Below the pieces are notes generated by a model. That model worked only from the letters and a program-made list of their open reading frames with translations, was not told where the DNA came from and did not search any database. Below are positions 26,353-35,074 of a stretch of 64,000 nucleotides of DNA, piece after piece. Source of the stretch: Leeia speluncae (GTDB lineage Bacteria; Pseudomonadota; Gammaproteobacteria; Burkholderiales; Leeiaceae); assembly GCF_020564625.1 (NCBI RefSeq), contig NZ_JAJBZT010000002.1, forward strand, positions 186,001-250,000. The letters are read 5' to 3'. How positions within the stretch are numbered: the stretch's first letter is position 1; the number at the start of each line of letters is the position of its first letter. A program made the translations under genes and the position numbers.

Positions 26353-27350
26353 AATGCCACCACGCTTTCTACCGTATAGACAGGTTCGGCCACTTTTACT
26401 GGGTTGCGTAATTCAGGGCCAAATCCTGGGAGAGATAAAACAAATTCATCCCCTTCAGCTACTGAAATCCCATCGGCAAAACTCAATGTCGCCGTGCCAA
26501 AGAAATGAAGGTGCACGTCACCTGCACGTAAGAACTGTGCGTACTTGAATTGGTGATACTCCAAATTCGCGAGTGAATGGCACATATTGGCTTCACCGGT
26601 TAAAAACGGCTTCGACCAGCGGGTTTCCCCATTACGTTCAATCCGGCTTTCACCCGTTAACGCGGCAGGTAACTCGCCTACCCGCAATGCAGGGCCAATG
26701 GAACAAGGACGCAATTTAGAATGCGCTAAATAGAGATAATTTTGGCGCTCTGTCACATGGTCAGAAAACTCGTTCCCCACCGCAAACCCCAAGCGATACG
26801 GCACACCGTTTTCCCCAATCACATACAAGCCTACTAGCTCCGGTTCTTCACCATGATCCAGCGCAAAATCAGGTGATGGCAAAGGTTGCCCTGGTGCCAT
26901 CACAATGCTGCCGTCTCCTTTATAAAACCATTCCGGCTGCACGCCCGCTTTTCCTGCCTGATGCTTGCCACCTTCCACCCCTAGGCGGAACATTTTCATG
27001 CTATCGGTCAGCTGGTCATCAGCTGCATTTAGTTTCTGGTGCATGGCATCACGGGTAGCTGCACTACCGAAGTGGGTCAACCCTGTGCCTGTAACATAGC
27101 AATGCGCAGGATCAGGATGGGTTAAGGGTGGTAATACCGCGCCACGAGAGACAAGGTCCGCATACACAGCAGGTGCGGCCAATGTGTAAGTAGCCACACA
27201 ACTTGCCAAATCAATGCCTGCAGCAATCGCGGTTTTAGCTAATTCATAGGTAGACGTTGCGCCTTCAATCTTTTGATAAGAGACACCGTCTTCTGACAAC
27301 ACCCCAACGCACGTCTTTTGGTTGGTAGCGGTAAACTGAATCAGCAACAT
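26349..27350 (-). CDS. gguC: GguC/AraD1-family 2-keto-3-deoxy sugar-acid dehydratase
   Basis: A 333-residue protein of the FAH superfamily, AraD1/GguC branch: TGLTHFGSAATRDAMHQKLN, then GDGSIVMAPGQPL and EEPELVGLYVIGENG, which carries the E-x-E metal pattern. The family dehydrates L-2-keto-3-deoxyarabonate to alpha-ketoglutaric semialdehyde. It is the first gene of the minus-strand operon gguC-KGSADH, divergent from the LysR regulator; the composite operator at 27407 is 57 bp upstream. The superfamily also includes hydrolases, but the neighbour supports the dehydratase role. Confidence 0.85.
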   Translation of the reverse strand: MLLIQFTATNQKTCVGVLSEDGVSYQKIEGATSTYELAKTAIAAGIDLASCVATYTLAAPAVYADLVSRGAVLPPLTHPDPAHCYVTGTGLTHFGSAATRDAMHQKLNAADDQLTDSMKMFRLGVEGGKHQAGKAGVQPEWFYKGDGSIVMAPGQPLPSPDFALDHGEEPELVGLYVIGENGVPYRLGFAVGNEFSDHVTERQNYLYLAHSKLRPCSIGPALRVGELPAALTGESRIERNGETRWSKPFLTGEANMCHSLANLEYHQFKYAQFLRAGDVHLHFFGTATLSFADGISVAEGDEFVLSLPGFGPELRNPVKVAEPVYTVESVVAL

Positions 27351-27406
27351 GGCAAACTTCCGTCAATGAGAATGGTTTGCAGCATACTATCGCCAGAAAA
27401 GATATA

Positions 27407-27439
27407 TTTCTAATGAAAAAAATGAGAATATAGATATCG
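27407..27439 (-). promoter_or_regulatory. Composite operator upstream of gguC
   Basis: Read on the minus strand, CGATATC is followed after 9 nt by a T-run ending in TTTCATTAGAAA. An ungapped 33-bp match (26 of 33 positions by my count) lies upstream of the dehydratase gene at 28451-28483 in the same orientation to its gene. The adjacent LysR gene is the obvious candidate binder. Confidence 0.6.
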
Positions 27440-27468
27440 ATTTGGTTATCAGTCTTCAGGAGGGCAAG

Positions 27469-28422
27469 ATGGCGGGCAATTATTCCAACTGGTTTATTCG
27501 GGCAAGATTAAAGACACGCCAGCTATTGCTGCTGGTTGCTTTAGACGAAGAAAGAAACATTCATCGCACCGCCGAAGTCTTGTTAATGACCCAACCTGCC
27601 GTCTCCAAATTACTTAAAGAATTGGAAGATATGCTGGAAGTGCCATTGTTCGATCGGCTGCCGCGCGGCATGAAACCCACGTGGTACGGTGAAATCATGA
27701 TTCGCCACGCACGCATGGTGTTATCTAGCCTCAACCAAGCGCACGAAGAAATTAACGCCTTAAAAGCAGGCATGGTGGGGCAAGTACGCATTGGCGCCAT
27801 TACGGACCCTGGCACGACCCTCGTCCCGCAAGCCATTGCCAGAATCAAACAAAAATATCCCCTATTAGATATTCATGTCAGCATCGATACGAGTGACATG
27901 CTGCAACCGAAACTCATGTCTGGCCAACTCGATATTATGATTGGCCGCATTTTTCAGCAGCACGATAAAGCCAATATGGTGTACGAACGGGTAGCAGAAG
28001 AACCCATTAGTATTGTTTGCCGCCCGGGTCACCCGCTACTGAATATTCAAGGCTTAGGATTACGGGATGTTTTTTCTAGCGCGTGGGTACTTACCCCAAC
28101 GGGTAGCGTGTTACGTCACCGAATCGATATGGCGTTCCGCCAACAGAATATCGATCCACCGATGAATGTGGTCGAAACCGTCTCGCAACTCGTCATCACC
28201 ACCCTGCTGGAGTCTACCGACATGCTCTCTGCCATTGCCACCCGTGTTGCTAAACACTATGAGCGCTACGGCATGATCAAAGTCTTACCGATTAACTTTC
28301 CCTGCAAAATGGATGAGTTTGGCTTTATTACGCGGCGCGATCAGCAACTCTCACCCGGTGCCACGCTGATGATGCACGCGCTCAAAGAAGTATCAAACGA
28401 GCTTTACCAGACCGATTTCTAA
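27469..28422 (+). CDS. gbpR: GbpR-like LysR-family transcriptional regulator
   Basis: A 317-residue LysR protein. The winged helix-turn-helix is at about residues 12-75 (LLVALDEERNIHRTAEVLLMTQPAVSKLLKELEDML in segments, with PLFDRLPRGM), then an effector-binding domain (VRIGAITDPG, LDIMIGRIF). It resembles GbpR, which controls the galactose/arabinose-binding protein in Agrobacterium. AGGAGG lies 5 nt before the ATG at 27469. It is transcribed divergently from gguC and lies between two operons that share the composite operator, so it probably controls both in response to a sugar or sugar acid. Confidence 0.88.
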   Translation: MAGNYSNWFIRARLKTRQLLLLVALDEERNIHRTAEVLLMTQPAVSKLLKELEDMLEVPLFDRLPRGMKPTWYGEIMIRHARMVLSSLNQAHEEINALKAGMVGQVRIGAITDPGTTLVPQAIARIKQKYPLLDIHVSIDTSDMLQPKLMSGQLDIMIGRIFQQHDKANMVYERVAEEPISIVCRPGHPLLNIQGLGLRDVFSSAWVLTPTGSVLRHRIDMAFRQQNIDPPMNVVETVSQLVITTLLESTDMLSAIATRVAKHYERYGMIKVLPINFPCKMDEFGFITRRDQQLSPGATLMMHALKEVSNELYQTDF

Positions 28423-28450
28423 GCACACTAACTACATGTGATATATTTTT

Positions 28451-28483
28451 CGATATCATTTATCGCTATTTTTTCATTAGAAA
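28451..28483 (+). promoter_or_regulatory. Composite operator upstream of the sugar-acid dehydratase
   Basis: CGATATC at 28451-28457, then 10 nt, then ATTTTTTCATTAGAAA at 28468-28483. It ends 69 bp before the dehydratase ATG and is the partner of the element at 27407. A second GATATA half-site lies just upstream at 28439. Confidence 0.6.
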
Positions 28484-28552
28484 AGCATCATTCTATGTTG
28501 CTAAGATGCGTTCCATCTTGCACGGCCATGTGCATTGCCTCAGGAACACATC

Positions 28553-30274
28553 ATGACAAAAGAAAAGAAGACACTTCGTAGCCAAGGCTGGTTCGGTAAA
28601 CAAGACCGCGATGGATTTATGCACCGTAGCTGGGTAAAGAACCAAGGATATCCAGATGATCTCTTTGATGGTCGCCCCGTCATCGGCATCTGTAATACCT
28701 GGTCAGAACTCACCCCGTGTAACGGCCATTTCCGCGAATTAGCCGAGTTTGTGAAACGCGGTGTATATGAGGCTGGCGGCTTTCCGCTAGAGTTTCCGGT
28801 AATGTCATTGGGTGAAACCCAGTTACGACCAACGGCCATGCTATTTCGCAATCTGGCCAGTATGGATGTAGAAGAATCTATCCGTGGCAATCCGATTGAT
28901 GGCGTAGTGCTACTGATGGGCTGCGATAAAACCACGCCTTCCCTACTGATGGGCGCAGCGAGTTGTAACTTACCAACGATTGGCCTTTCTGGCGGCCCGA
29001 TGCTCAATGGCAAGTTTCAAGGTAAAGATGTCGGTTCGGGCACCGGTGTATGGATGATGTCCGAGATGGTTCGTGGCGGACAAATGAGCATGGAAGAGTT
29101 TGTCGCCTCGGAATCTTGCATGCATCGCTCCAAAGGTAGCTGCATGACGATGGGTACCGCCTCTACGATGGCGAGCATGGTCGAAGCACTTGGCATGTCA
29201 CTGCCAGAAAATGCGGCGATCCCAGCGGTGGACTCTCGCCGCAATCGCCTTGCCCAACTCACCGGCCGCCGCATTGTGGAAATGGTGAAAGAAGACCTCA
29301 CCATGGATAAAATCCTGACCCGCGAAGCCTTCGAGAACGCCATCAAAGTCAATGCTGCGATTGGTGGCAGTACCAATGCAGTAATTCACCTACTCGCAAT
29401 TGCTGGGCGTATGGGCGTGCCTTTAACCCTCGAAGACTGGGATCAACTCGGCCGTGAAATGGATTGCCTGGTCAACCTGCAACCATCGGGCAAATTCCTG
29501 ATGGAAGACTTCTACTACGCAGGCGGCCTACCTGCCGTCATTAAAGAAATCCGGGGCGTCCTGCATGCCAATACTGTTTCTGCCAACGGCAAAAGCATTG
29601 TCGAAAACTCGCTTAACGCCCCGAACTACAACGAGGAAGTCATCACTCCTGCCGCCACGCCTTTCAAGAAAGATTCTGGTATCGCCGTTGTGAAAGGGAA
29701 TCTGGCACCCAACGGAGCCGTCATCAAACCATCGGCAGCCACACCATCACTGATGACCCACACCGGTCGCGCGGTGGTGTTTGAAGATATTGATGATTAC
29801 CACGCCAGAATTGATGACCCGGATCTGGATGTAGACGAAACCTGCGTACTGGTGCTGAAAAACTGTGGTCCACAAGGTTATCCGGGCATGGCAGAAGTAG
29901 GCAACATGCAGTTACCGCCAAAAGTATTGCAAAAAGGCATTACCGACATGGTTCGCATTTCGGATGCACGCATGAGCGGCACCGCCTACGGCACCGTGGT
30001 TCTACATACCTCACCAGAAGCGGCTGTCGGCGGCCCATTGGCGTTGGTCCAAAATGGTGACATGATTGAGCTAGATGTACCAAATCGCAAATTGCATCTG
30101 CATGTGAGTGATGAAGCGCTAGCCAAACGCAAAGAGGCTTGGGTTGCACCAGAAAAACCAAGCCGTGGCTGGTATCACCTCTACGTTAAACACGTTCAGC
30201 AAGCGCATTTGGGAGCGGATTTAGACTTCTTGGTCGGTAGCAGCGGCGCCGCTGTACCAAGAGAATCACACTAA
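28553..30274 (+). CDS. L-arabonate (sugar-acid) dehydratase, IlvD/Edd family
   Basis: A 573-residue Fe-S dehydratase. Likely cluster cysteines occur in CNTWSELTPCNG (near residue 47) and MGCDKTTPS (near 123); GGSTNAVIHL and the C-terminal ARMSGTAYGTVVLH are family hallmarks. Its length matches L-arabinonate and D-galactonate-type dehydratases rather than biosynthetic IlvD (about 615). It converts L-arabonate to L-2-keto-3-deoxyarabonate. AGGAA lies 8 nt before the ATG at 28553. It leads the plus-strand operon with SDR, lactonase and mutarotase genes. Activity on D-galactonate or D-fuconate is also likely for this group. Confidence 0.9.
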   Translation: MTKEKKTLRSQGWFGKQDRDGFMHRSWVKNQGYPDDLFDGRPVIGICNTWSELTPCNGHFRELAEFVKRGVYEAGGFPLEFPVMSLGETQLRPTAMLFRNLASMDVEESIRGNPIDGVVLLMGCDKTTPSLLMGAASCNLPTIGLSGGPMLNGKFQGKDVGSGTGVWMMSEMVRGGQMSMEEFVASESCMHRSKGSCMTMGTASTMASMVEALGMSLPENAAIPAVDSRRNRLAQLTGRRIVEMVKEDLTMDKILTREAFENAIKVNAAIGGSTNAVIHLLAIAGRMGVPLTLEDWDQLGREMDCLVNLQPSGKFLMEDFYYAGGLPAVIKEIRGVLHANTVSANGKSIVENSLNAPNYNEEVITPAATPFKKDSGIAVVKGNLAPNGAVIKPSAATPSLMTHTGRAVVFEDIDDYHARIDDPDLDVDETCVLVLKNCGPQGYPGMAEVGNMQLPPKVLQKGITDMVRISDARMSGTAYGTVVLHTSPEAAVGGPLALVQNGDMIELDVPNRKLHLHVSDEALAKRKEAWVAPEKPSRGWYHLYVKHVQQAHLGADLDFLVGSSGAAVPRESH

Positions 30275-30305
30275 TCCAGTCGTCACATCACGTAATAAAA
30301 CCGGA

Positions 30306-30328
30306 GGTAACAGACGTGAGCTGTTACC
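30306..30328 (+). promoter_or_regulatory. Stem-loop enclosing a strong ribosome site before the SDR gene
   Basis: GGTAACAG (30306-30313) pairs with CTGTTACC (30321-30328). The 5' arm overlaps the strong Shine-Dalgarno GGAGG (30303-30307) and the 7-nt loop holds an in-frame GTG (30316). It could regulate which start is used, or could restrict translation of the SDR. Confidence 0.5.
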
Positions 30329-30348
30329 CCATCCAAAAGAGAATCGGC

Positions 30349-31113
30349 ATGACACAATTCGCAACCTACCCCAGCTTAGCTGGCAAGGTAGTCTTTATCA
30401 CGGGTGGTAGTTCCGGCATTGGTGCCGATATCGTCACGGCCTTTGCCAGACAAGGCGCATTAGTTGCCTTTACCGGCAGAAATGCTGCATCCGCAGAAAG
30501 CGTTATCACCGCAGCGAGTAGCAAAGGCCCTACGCCTCTCTTCTTACCCTGCGACATGACAGACGTCAACGCGATCCGTGCCGCTTTTGATACCGCCCGC
30601 CAACAGCTTGGCAGTATCGATATCTTAATCAATAACGCCGCCAACGATGATCGCCATCAGTTAGAGGATGTGACACTCGAGTATTTCGACAATATGGTAG
30701 CCATCAACCTGCGTGCCGGTTTCTTTGCCGCCCAATGCGCTGCAAGCGATATGGCAAAGTCAGGCAACGGGGTGATTGTTAACCTGAGCTCAGTGAGTTG
30801 GAAAATCAAAGGGGCTGGCTATCCGGTATACGAAACCTGCAAATCCGCCGCGATTGGCCTAACCCGTGCCTTGGCCAAAGACCTTGGCAAACAAGGGATT
30901 CGCGTGAATACCCTTACCCCAGGCTGGGTAATGACCGAAAAGCAATTGCGCCTTTGGGTAGATGCTGCCGGTGAAAAAATGCTGGATGACAACCAGTGCC
31001 TAAATGGGCGGCTAGTGGGTGAAGATATTGCGAATATGGCGTTATTTCTGGCAGCAGAAGATAGCCGAATGATCACCGCGCAAGAGTTTGTTGTCGATGC
31101 TGGGTGGACATAA
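30349..31113 (+). CDS. Short-chain dehydrogenase, probable L-arabinose/D-galactose 1-dehydrogenase
   Basis: A 254-residue SDR with the cofactor motif TGGSSGIG (18-25), NNAA (95-98), the catalytic serine near 147-148 (NLSSVS) and Y161-x3-K165. It likely oxidises the aldose to its 1,4-lactone, since lactonase, mutarotase and dehydratase genes are adjacent. The start is ambiguous: ATG 30349 gives the family-like N-terminus (MTQFATYPSLAGK), while GTG 30316 has the better Shine-Dalgarno and would add 11 residues. Its stop overlaps the lactonase ATG (TAATG). Confidence 0.85.
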   Translation: MTQFATYPSLAGKVVFITGGSSGIGADIVTAFARQGALVAFTGRNAASAESVITAASSKGPTPLFLPCDMTDVNAIRAAFDTARQQLGSIDILINNAANDDRHQLEDVTLEYFDNMVAINLRAGFFAAQCAASDMAKSGNGVIVNLSSVSWKIKGAGYPVYETCKSAAIGLTRALAKDLGKQGIRVNTLTPGWVMTEKQLRLWVDAAGEKMLDDNQCLNGRLVGEDIANMALFLAAEDSRMITAQEFVVDAGWT

Positions 31114-31988
31114 TGGAAGCCCGCCTGCTGTTAGATCTCCAGGCCACACTAGGGGAAGGACTGATGTGGTCTCCTTCCCTACAACGACTTTATTTTACCG
31201 ACATCAAAGCCCCCGCCCTGTTTGAACTAGATCTGGGTACGCTAGCCTACCAGCGCTGGTCGATGCCTACCCTCACCGGTTGGCTAATCGAGCGTCAACA
31301 AGGGGGGTTTATCGCCGGCCTGCAAACCGGCTTTGCAGAGGTCACACTCACCCCTTCGTTTAGCGTCCACCCCTTTCTCAACCCGCATCCAGCCAACCCA
31401 GACATGCGGCTCAACGATGCAAAAGCTAACCAGTTAGGGCAAATCTATGCGGGGTCGATGCATAATCTACAGCCAGAAAACGCCATTGGTAGGCTTTACC
31501 GGCTAGATCCAGACCGTACGCTATATACCCTCGATACCGACTACCATATCTGTAACGGCCCCGCGCTGAGTGTCGATCTACGCACGCTCTACCATACCGA
31601 TACCTTAAAAAAGACGATTTATCGGTACCAGATAGATGCAGATGGCAATCTTTCTAACCGCCAAATCTGGAAAGTATTTACAGAAGCAGAAGGCTATCCA
31701 GATGGAATGACGATCGACAGCGAAAATTGCCTCTGGGTAGCACACTGGGGGGGCGGCTGCGTATCCCGTTTGGCACCAACGGGAGACCTACTTGCTCGCG
31801 TTCAATTACCCGCATCACAAATCACCAATGTCACCTTTGCTGGCCCCAATTTAGACCGCTTAGTGGTCACCTCTGCACGAGAAGGATTAAGCGCAGCAAC
31901 ACTCACCAAAGAACCACTCGCTGGTGGCTTATTTGAGGTTCTCAACACCGGCTGCAAGGGCCTACCCGCAGGAAAGTTTGGAGGGTAA
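31113..31988 (+). CDS. SMP-30/gluconolactonase family sugar lactonase
   Basis: A 291-residue six-bladed beta-propeller protein. Metal ligands are likely E15 (LGEGLMW), the asparagine in CNGPALSVD and the aspartate in YPDGMTID. It opens L-arabino-1,4-lactone (or galactonolactone) to the free acid. Its ATG overlaps the SDR stop codon by one base, so the product of one enzyme is the substrate of the next in a coupled pair. The name is by family; substrate is from context. Confidence 0.88.
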   Translation: MEARLLLDLQATLGEGLMWSPSLQRLYFTDIKAPALFELDLGTLAYQRWSMPTLTGWLIERQQGGFIAGLQTGFAEVTLTPSFSVHPFLNPHPANPDMRLNDAKANQLGQIYAGSMHNLQPENAIGRLYRLDPDRTLYTLDTDYHICNGPALSVDLRTLYHTDTLKKTIYRYQIDADGNLSNRQIWKVFTEAEGYPDGMTIDSENCLWVAHWGGGCVSRLAPTGDLLARVQLPASQITNVTFAGPNLDRLVVTSAREGLSAATLTKEPLAGGLFEVLNTGCKGLPAGKFGG

Positions 31989-31993
31989 CAGCC

Positions 31994-32884
31994 GTGACAC
32001 ACTTATTAACGCTAACGGATGGCCCCTTACGGGTACAACTTGCCCCTGAAATTGGCGGCAGTATTGCGCGTTGCGACTGGGTAACCGACGCAGGTATCAC
32101 TCCTTGGTTAAGACCGGCATCCGAACCAAGTATCGAAGTTAATCAAATCGGAGAAATGGCTTGCTTCCCGATGGTCCCTTTTTGCGGCAGAACAAAAGAC
32201 GGACGCTTCACCACCCAAGAGGGAGACCTCATTCAGCTACCGGCAATCGAAGGTCACGCGCATGCCTTGCATGGAATTGGTTGGTTGCGCCCTTGGGAGG
32301 TGTTATCTCCCACCTCCTCTGCGGCAAGACTCGTGCTAGAGATGAGCAAAGGGGAATGGCCGTATCCCTTTATTGCGAGGCAGTGGATTAGCCTACAAGA
32401 TCAACAGTTGCACATCCATTTATCTGTACAAAACCTGAGTGATCACACCCTGCCATTTGGTGCCGGATTGCACCCCTATTTTCCACGCGACACAAAGACA
32501 CGACTCACCACGCAAGCGAACGGACACTGGGCCGTTACACCAGAAATCCTTGCCGTTACCCCTGTGGAAGACCCCGCCTTGCTGAAACAATTGGCAGAAG
32601 GCTGCTCACCCGACAGTGTGGTGTTGGATCATACGTTCTTTGGATGGGAACAAAAGGTGTTGATTGATCAACCATCGACGCATTTAACGCTGACAGCCAG
32701 CCATTGCGCCACCCATTTGGCCATCTACACACCGAAAAACGAAGACTATTTCTGCCTGGAGCCTTGCTCCCAAGTACCTGGCTTTCCGAATCTGACACAA
32801 TTTTCACAGAACGAAACCGGTGGACATTGGTTATCGCCAGGAGAAACACTATCTGTTTCAATGGCGTTGTCATCCATCAACTGA
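31994..32884 (+). CDS. Aldose 1-epimerase (mutarotase) family protein
   Basis: A 296-residue galactose-mutarotase-fold protein. The catalytic histidine is likely in GLHPYF and the glutamate in CLEPCSQVPGFPN; an HALHG motif near residue 94 is also present. It interconverts aldose anomers so that the 1-dehydrogenase always has substrate. The start is a GTG at 31994 with GGAGG 8 nt upstream, 5 nt after the lactonase stop. Last gene of the plus-strand sugar operon; it ends 10 bp from the convergent ABC gene. Confidence 0.85.
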   Translation: MTHLLTLTDGPLRVQLAPEIGGSIARCDWVTDAGITPWLRPASEPSIEVNQIGEMACFPMVPFCGRTKDGRFTTQEGDLIQLPAIEGHAHALHGIGWLRPWEVLSPTSSAARLVLEMSKGEWPYPFIARQWISLQDQQLHIHLSVQNLSDHTLPFGAGLHPYFPRDTKTRLTTQANGHWAVTPEILAVTPVEDPALLKQLAEGCSPDSVVLDHTFFGWEQKVLIDQPSTHLTLTASHCATHLAIYTPKNEDYFCLEPCSQVPGFPNLTQFSQNETGGHWLSPGETLSVSMALSSIN

Positions 32885-32894
32885 CCACTCAATT

Positions 32895-34277
32895 TCAAGC
32901 AGCCGTCATGTCCCTTAAGTGTATTTGCCTGTGCGTAACGCGACTAGCCAAGACTTGATCGTGTGTCACCAATAACAAACTGGCGCCTTTGGCAGTGATT
33001 TGCTGCAGCAATTGTTGCATAGTTTGCTGCTGCGTCAGCAAATCAAGTCTGGAGGTAGGTTCATCGGCAAAAAGTATCTGCGGTTGGGTAAGTAACGCAC
33101 GGATAATCGACAATCGTTGTAGCTCTCCTCCAGATACCGCCCCAGGCAAACGATCGAGTAACCGAGGCGATAAACCGAGCGACTCCATTTGTTGAATGAC
33201 CGACTGCCACGCAACCCCAAATCGCTTCGCCACATCTCGCATCGCTAGTTTTAAAGTCACCAGCGGCGGAAATGCTAACGCAGGATCTTGATATAACTTT
33301 TGAACTTGCCCCACAGCCGTCCGCAAGTAATGAATGACCTCTCCTTCCGCGGGGCGCTCCATGCCAATCAACAAATTCCCTAATGTCGTTTTACCGACAC
33401 CACTCGGCGCGCAAATGGCCAATCGTTCCCGCTGATGCAACCGAAGGTCTAGTGGTGCAAATAATCGTCGCTCCCCATAACGATGAGACACCGACTTCGC
33501 TTCCAGTTGTAAAGCCCCCCTATCAGGAAGCGAGGTTGCTGGCCAGTTCTCAGGATCTGCAGCGATTAATTGGCGGGTGAATGCTGCTTTTGGTGTTGCG
33601 ATGACAGCGGTGGTATCACCCTGTTCGCAGAGAGACCCTTGATGAAAAACCATTAACTCACCAGACAAGGCCTTTGCAACCTGCAAATCATGGGTAATGA
33701 CCAACAAGTAGCCGCCTGCCGCTAAGTGTCGCCGAAAACAGGACAACACCTCATCACGGGCAGCGGCATCCAGGCCTTTGGTGGGTTCATCGGCAATTAG
33801 ACAAGCGCCACCAGCAGCGAGACTAGCCGCAAATGCTACCCGTTGCGCCATACCACCCGAGAGCATATGCGGGTAATATTTTGCGGTATGGGCAACAGCA
33901 AAATTATCTAGTAGCTGCAATGCTGCCGGTACCTTAGATGAATGCCTCATGCCTTCTGCAACCTGAGGCAATACACGCATGGTCGGATCAAGCGCCAGCA
34001 TGGGCTCTTGTGGCAACATGACTAATTGACGCCCCCATAAATGGCGACGATTTTGCATGTCATGGAGTGGATAAATCTGCCCATCCACCTGCATCTCGCC
34101 ATCCGCAACCAATGCCTTTGGAAGCGTCCCCATCAGCGTTTGGGCAAGCAAGGACTTACCCGAACCACTTTCCCCCAGCAACACTAAGGCATGACCTGGC
34201 TGCAAAGCAAAGTCTAACGGTGCTAACAGGCTGCCTTCAGGTCCTTTCACCGACAATCCACGTACCTGAATGGTCAT
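32895..34277 (-). CDS. Fused double ABC ATPase of a peptide/nickel/opine-class importer
   Basis: A 460-residue protein joining two ABC domains that are separate subunits (DppD/DppF, NikD/NikE) in most relatives. Domain 1 has GESGSGKS, LSGGMAQRVA and CLIADEPTKGLD. Domain 2 has APSGVGKTT, VSGGELQRLS and ILFADEPTSRLD. The ATG at 34277 overlaps the upstream permease stop by 4 bp; an in-frame ATG at 34298 is possible. It is the last gene of a four-gene unit behind a Zur-like operator, so metal or metallophore uptake is more likely than general peptide uptake. Confidence 0.88.
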   Translation of the reverse strand: MTIQVRGLSVKGPEGSLLAPLDFALQPGHALVLLGESGSGKSLLAQTLMGTLPKALVADGEMQVDGQIYPLHDMQNRRHLWGRQLVMLPQEPMLALDPTMRVLPQVAEGMRHSSKVPAALQLLDNFAVAHTAKYYPHMLSGGMAQRVAFAASLAAGGACLIADEPTKGLDAAARDEVLSCFRRHLAAGGYLLVITHDLQVAKALSGELMVFHQGSLCEQGDTTAVIATPKAAFTRQLIAADPENWPATSLPDRGALQLEAKSVSHRYGERRLFAPLDLRLHQRERLAICAPSGVGKTTLGNLLIGMERPAEGEVIHYLRTAVGQVQKLYQDPALAFPPLVTLKLAMRDVAKRFGVAWQSVIQQMESLGLSPRLLDRLPGAVSGGELQRLSIIRALLTQPQILFADEPTSRLDLLTQQQTMQQLLQQITAKGASLLLVTHDQVLASRVTHRQIHLRDMTAA

Positions 34278-35074
34278 TCGATGTGCCTGCCTTTCCATAA
34301 CAAACAACTCAACAACAAGATGGCTAAAATTGCCATAGGGCCGATAATCATCCATGGCGCTTGCGCATAGTGAGGCAATGCCTCGGTTAACATTTGACCA
34401 AGTTCCGGGGTGGGCGGCTGAACCCCAACACCGACAAACCCCAAGGTTGCCAACGCCACCACATTACTCGCCAAGCCAAACATCATCATCGGCAAGATAG
34501 TCGGTACTATCGCCGGCCATAAGTGTCGACGCACCAGATAAGGCAAACCAAACCCAAGTAGTCGTGAGGCCTCGACATGCTGGCTGGCGACAACAACAGC
34601 GGCCGTCGAACGGCTCATCCGGAAATACTCAACCCATCCAGAAAACGCGAGCCCAATAAACATCATGCTAATACCACCCTGCGCAATCGCGGCAAATAAC
34701 AACACCAGCAATAATGGCGGCAAAGTAAGCACCGCATCGGCAATGCTGCGCAATATCGCATCTAGCCATTTACCGTAATAAGCGGCGAGCAAACCAAGGC
34801 AACACCCTAAGATGGCACTGATCAGGACGGCCAATAGGGATAGCCCCAACGATAACCGGGTTGCCGCTGCCAACCGAGCTAACACACTTCGCCCGTAATG
34901 ATCTCGGCCTAGCCAATCCACCACATCAGGCGCAGACAAGTAGCGCATCAGATCCTGCGCTGTTGGATCTGGCAAAAAAGCAGGTGCTACCACAGCAAAG
35001 GAAATCAGCAGTAGAAATAAGCCACCGGCAACGAGTTGGCCGATGGAAGAAAACCGACCGAAGATTCGCATCAC
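34274..35074 (-). CDS. ABC permease, DppC/NikC type
   Basis: A 266-residue inner-membrane protein with about six helices. It has the family N-terminal region and the cytoplasmic loop EASRLLGFGLPYLVRRHLWPAI, where the ATPase docks. It starts by 4-bp overlap with the preceding permease stop and ends by 4-bp overlap with the ATPase start. It forms the translocation channel together with the DppB-like partner. Confidence 0.88.
   Translation of the reverse strand: MMRIFGRFSSIGQLVAGGLFLLLISFAVVAPAFLPDPTAQDLMRYLSAPDVVDWLGRDHYGRSVLARLAAATRLSLGLSLLAVLISAILGCCLGLLAAYYGKWLDAILRSIADAVLTLPPLLLVLLFAAIAQGGISMMFIGLAFSGWVEYFRMSRSTAAVVVASQHVEASRLLGFGLPYLVRRHLWPAIVPTILPMMMFGLASNVVALATLGFVGVGVQPPTPELGQMLTEALPHYAQAPWMIIGPMAILAILLLSCLLWKGRHIE

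Noticed and set aside
27366-27384. Fur-like stretch (AATGAGAATGGTTTGCA) directly before gguC
   Set aside because: Only one half resembles a Fur site, the gene has no iron role, and the LysR-type composite operator explains the region better.
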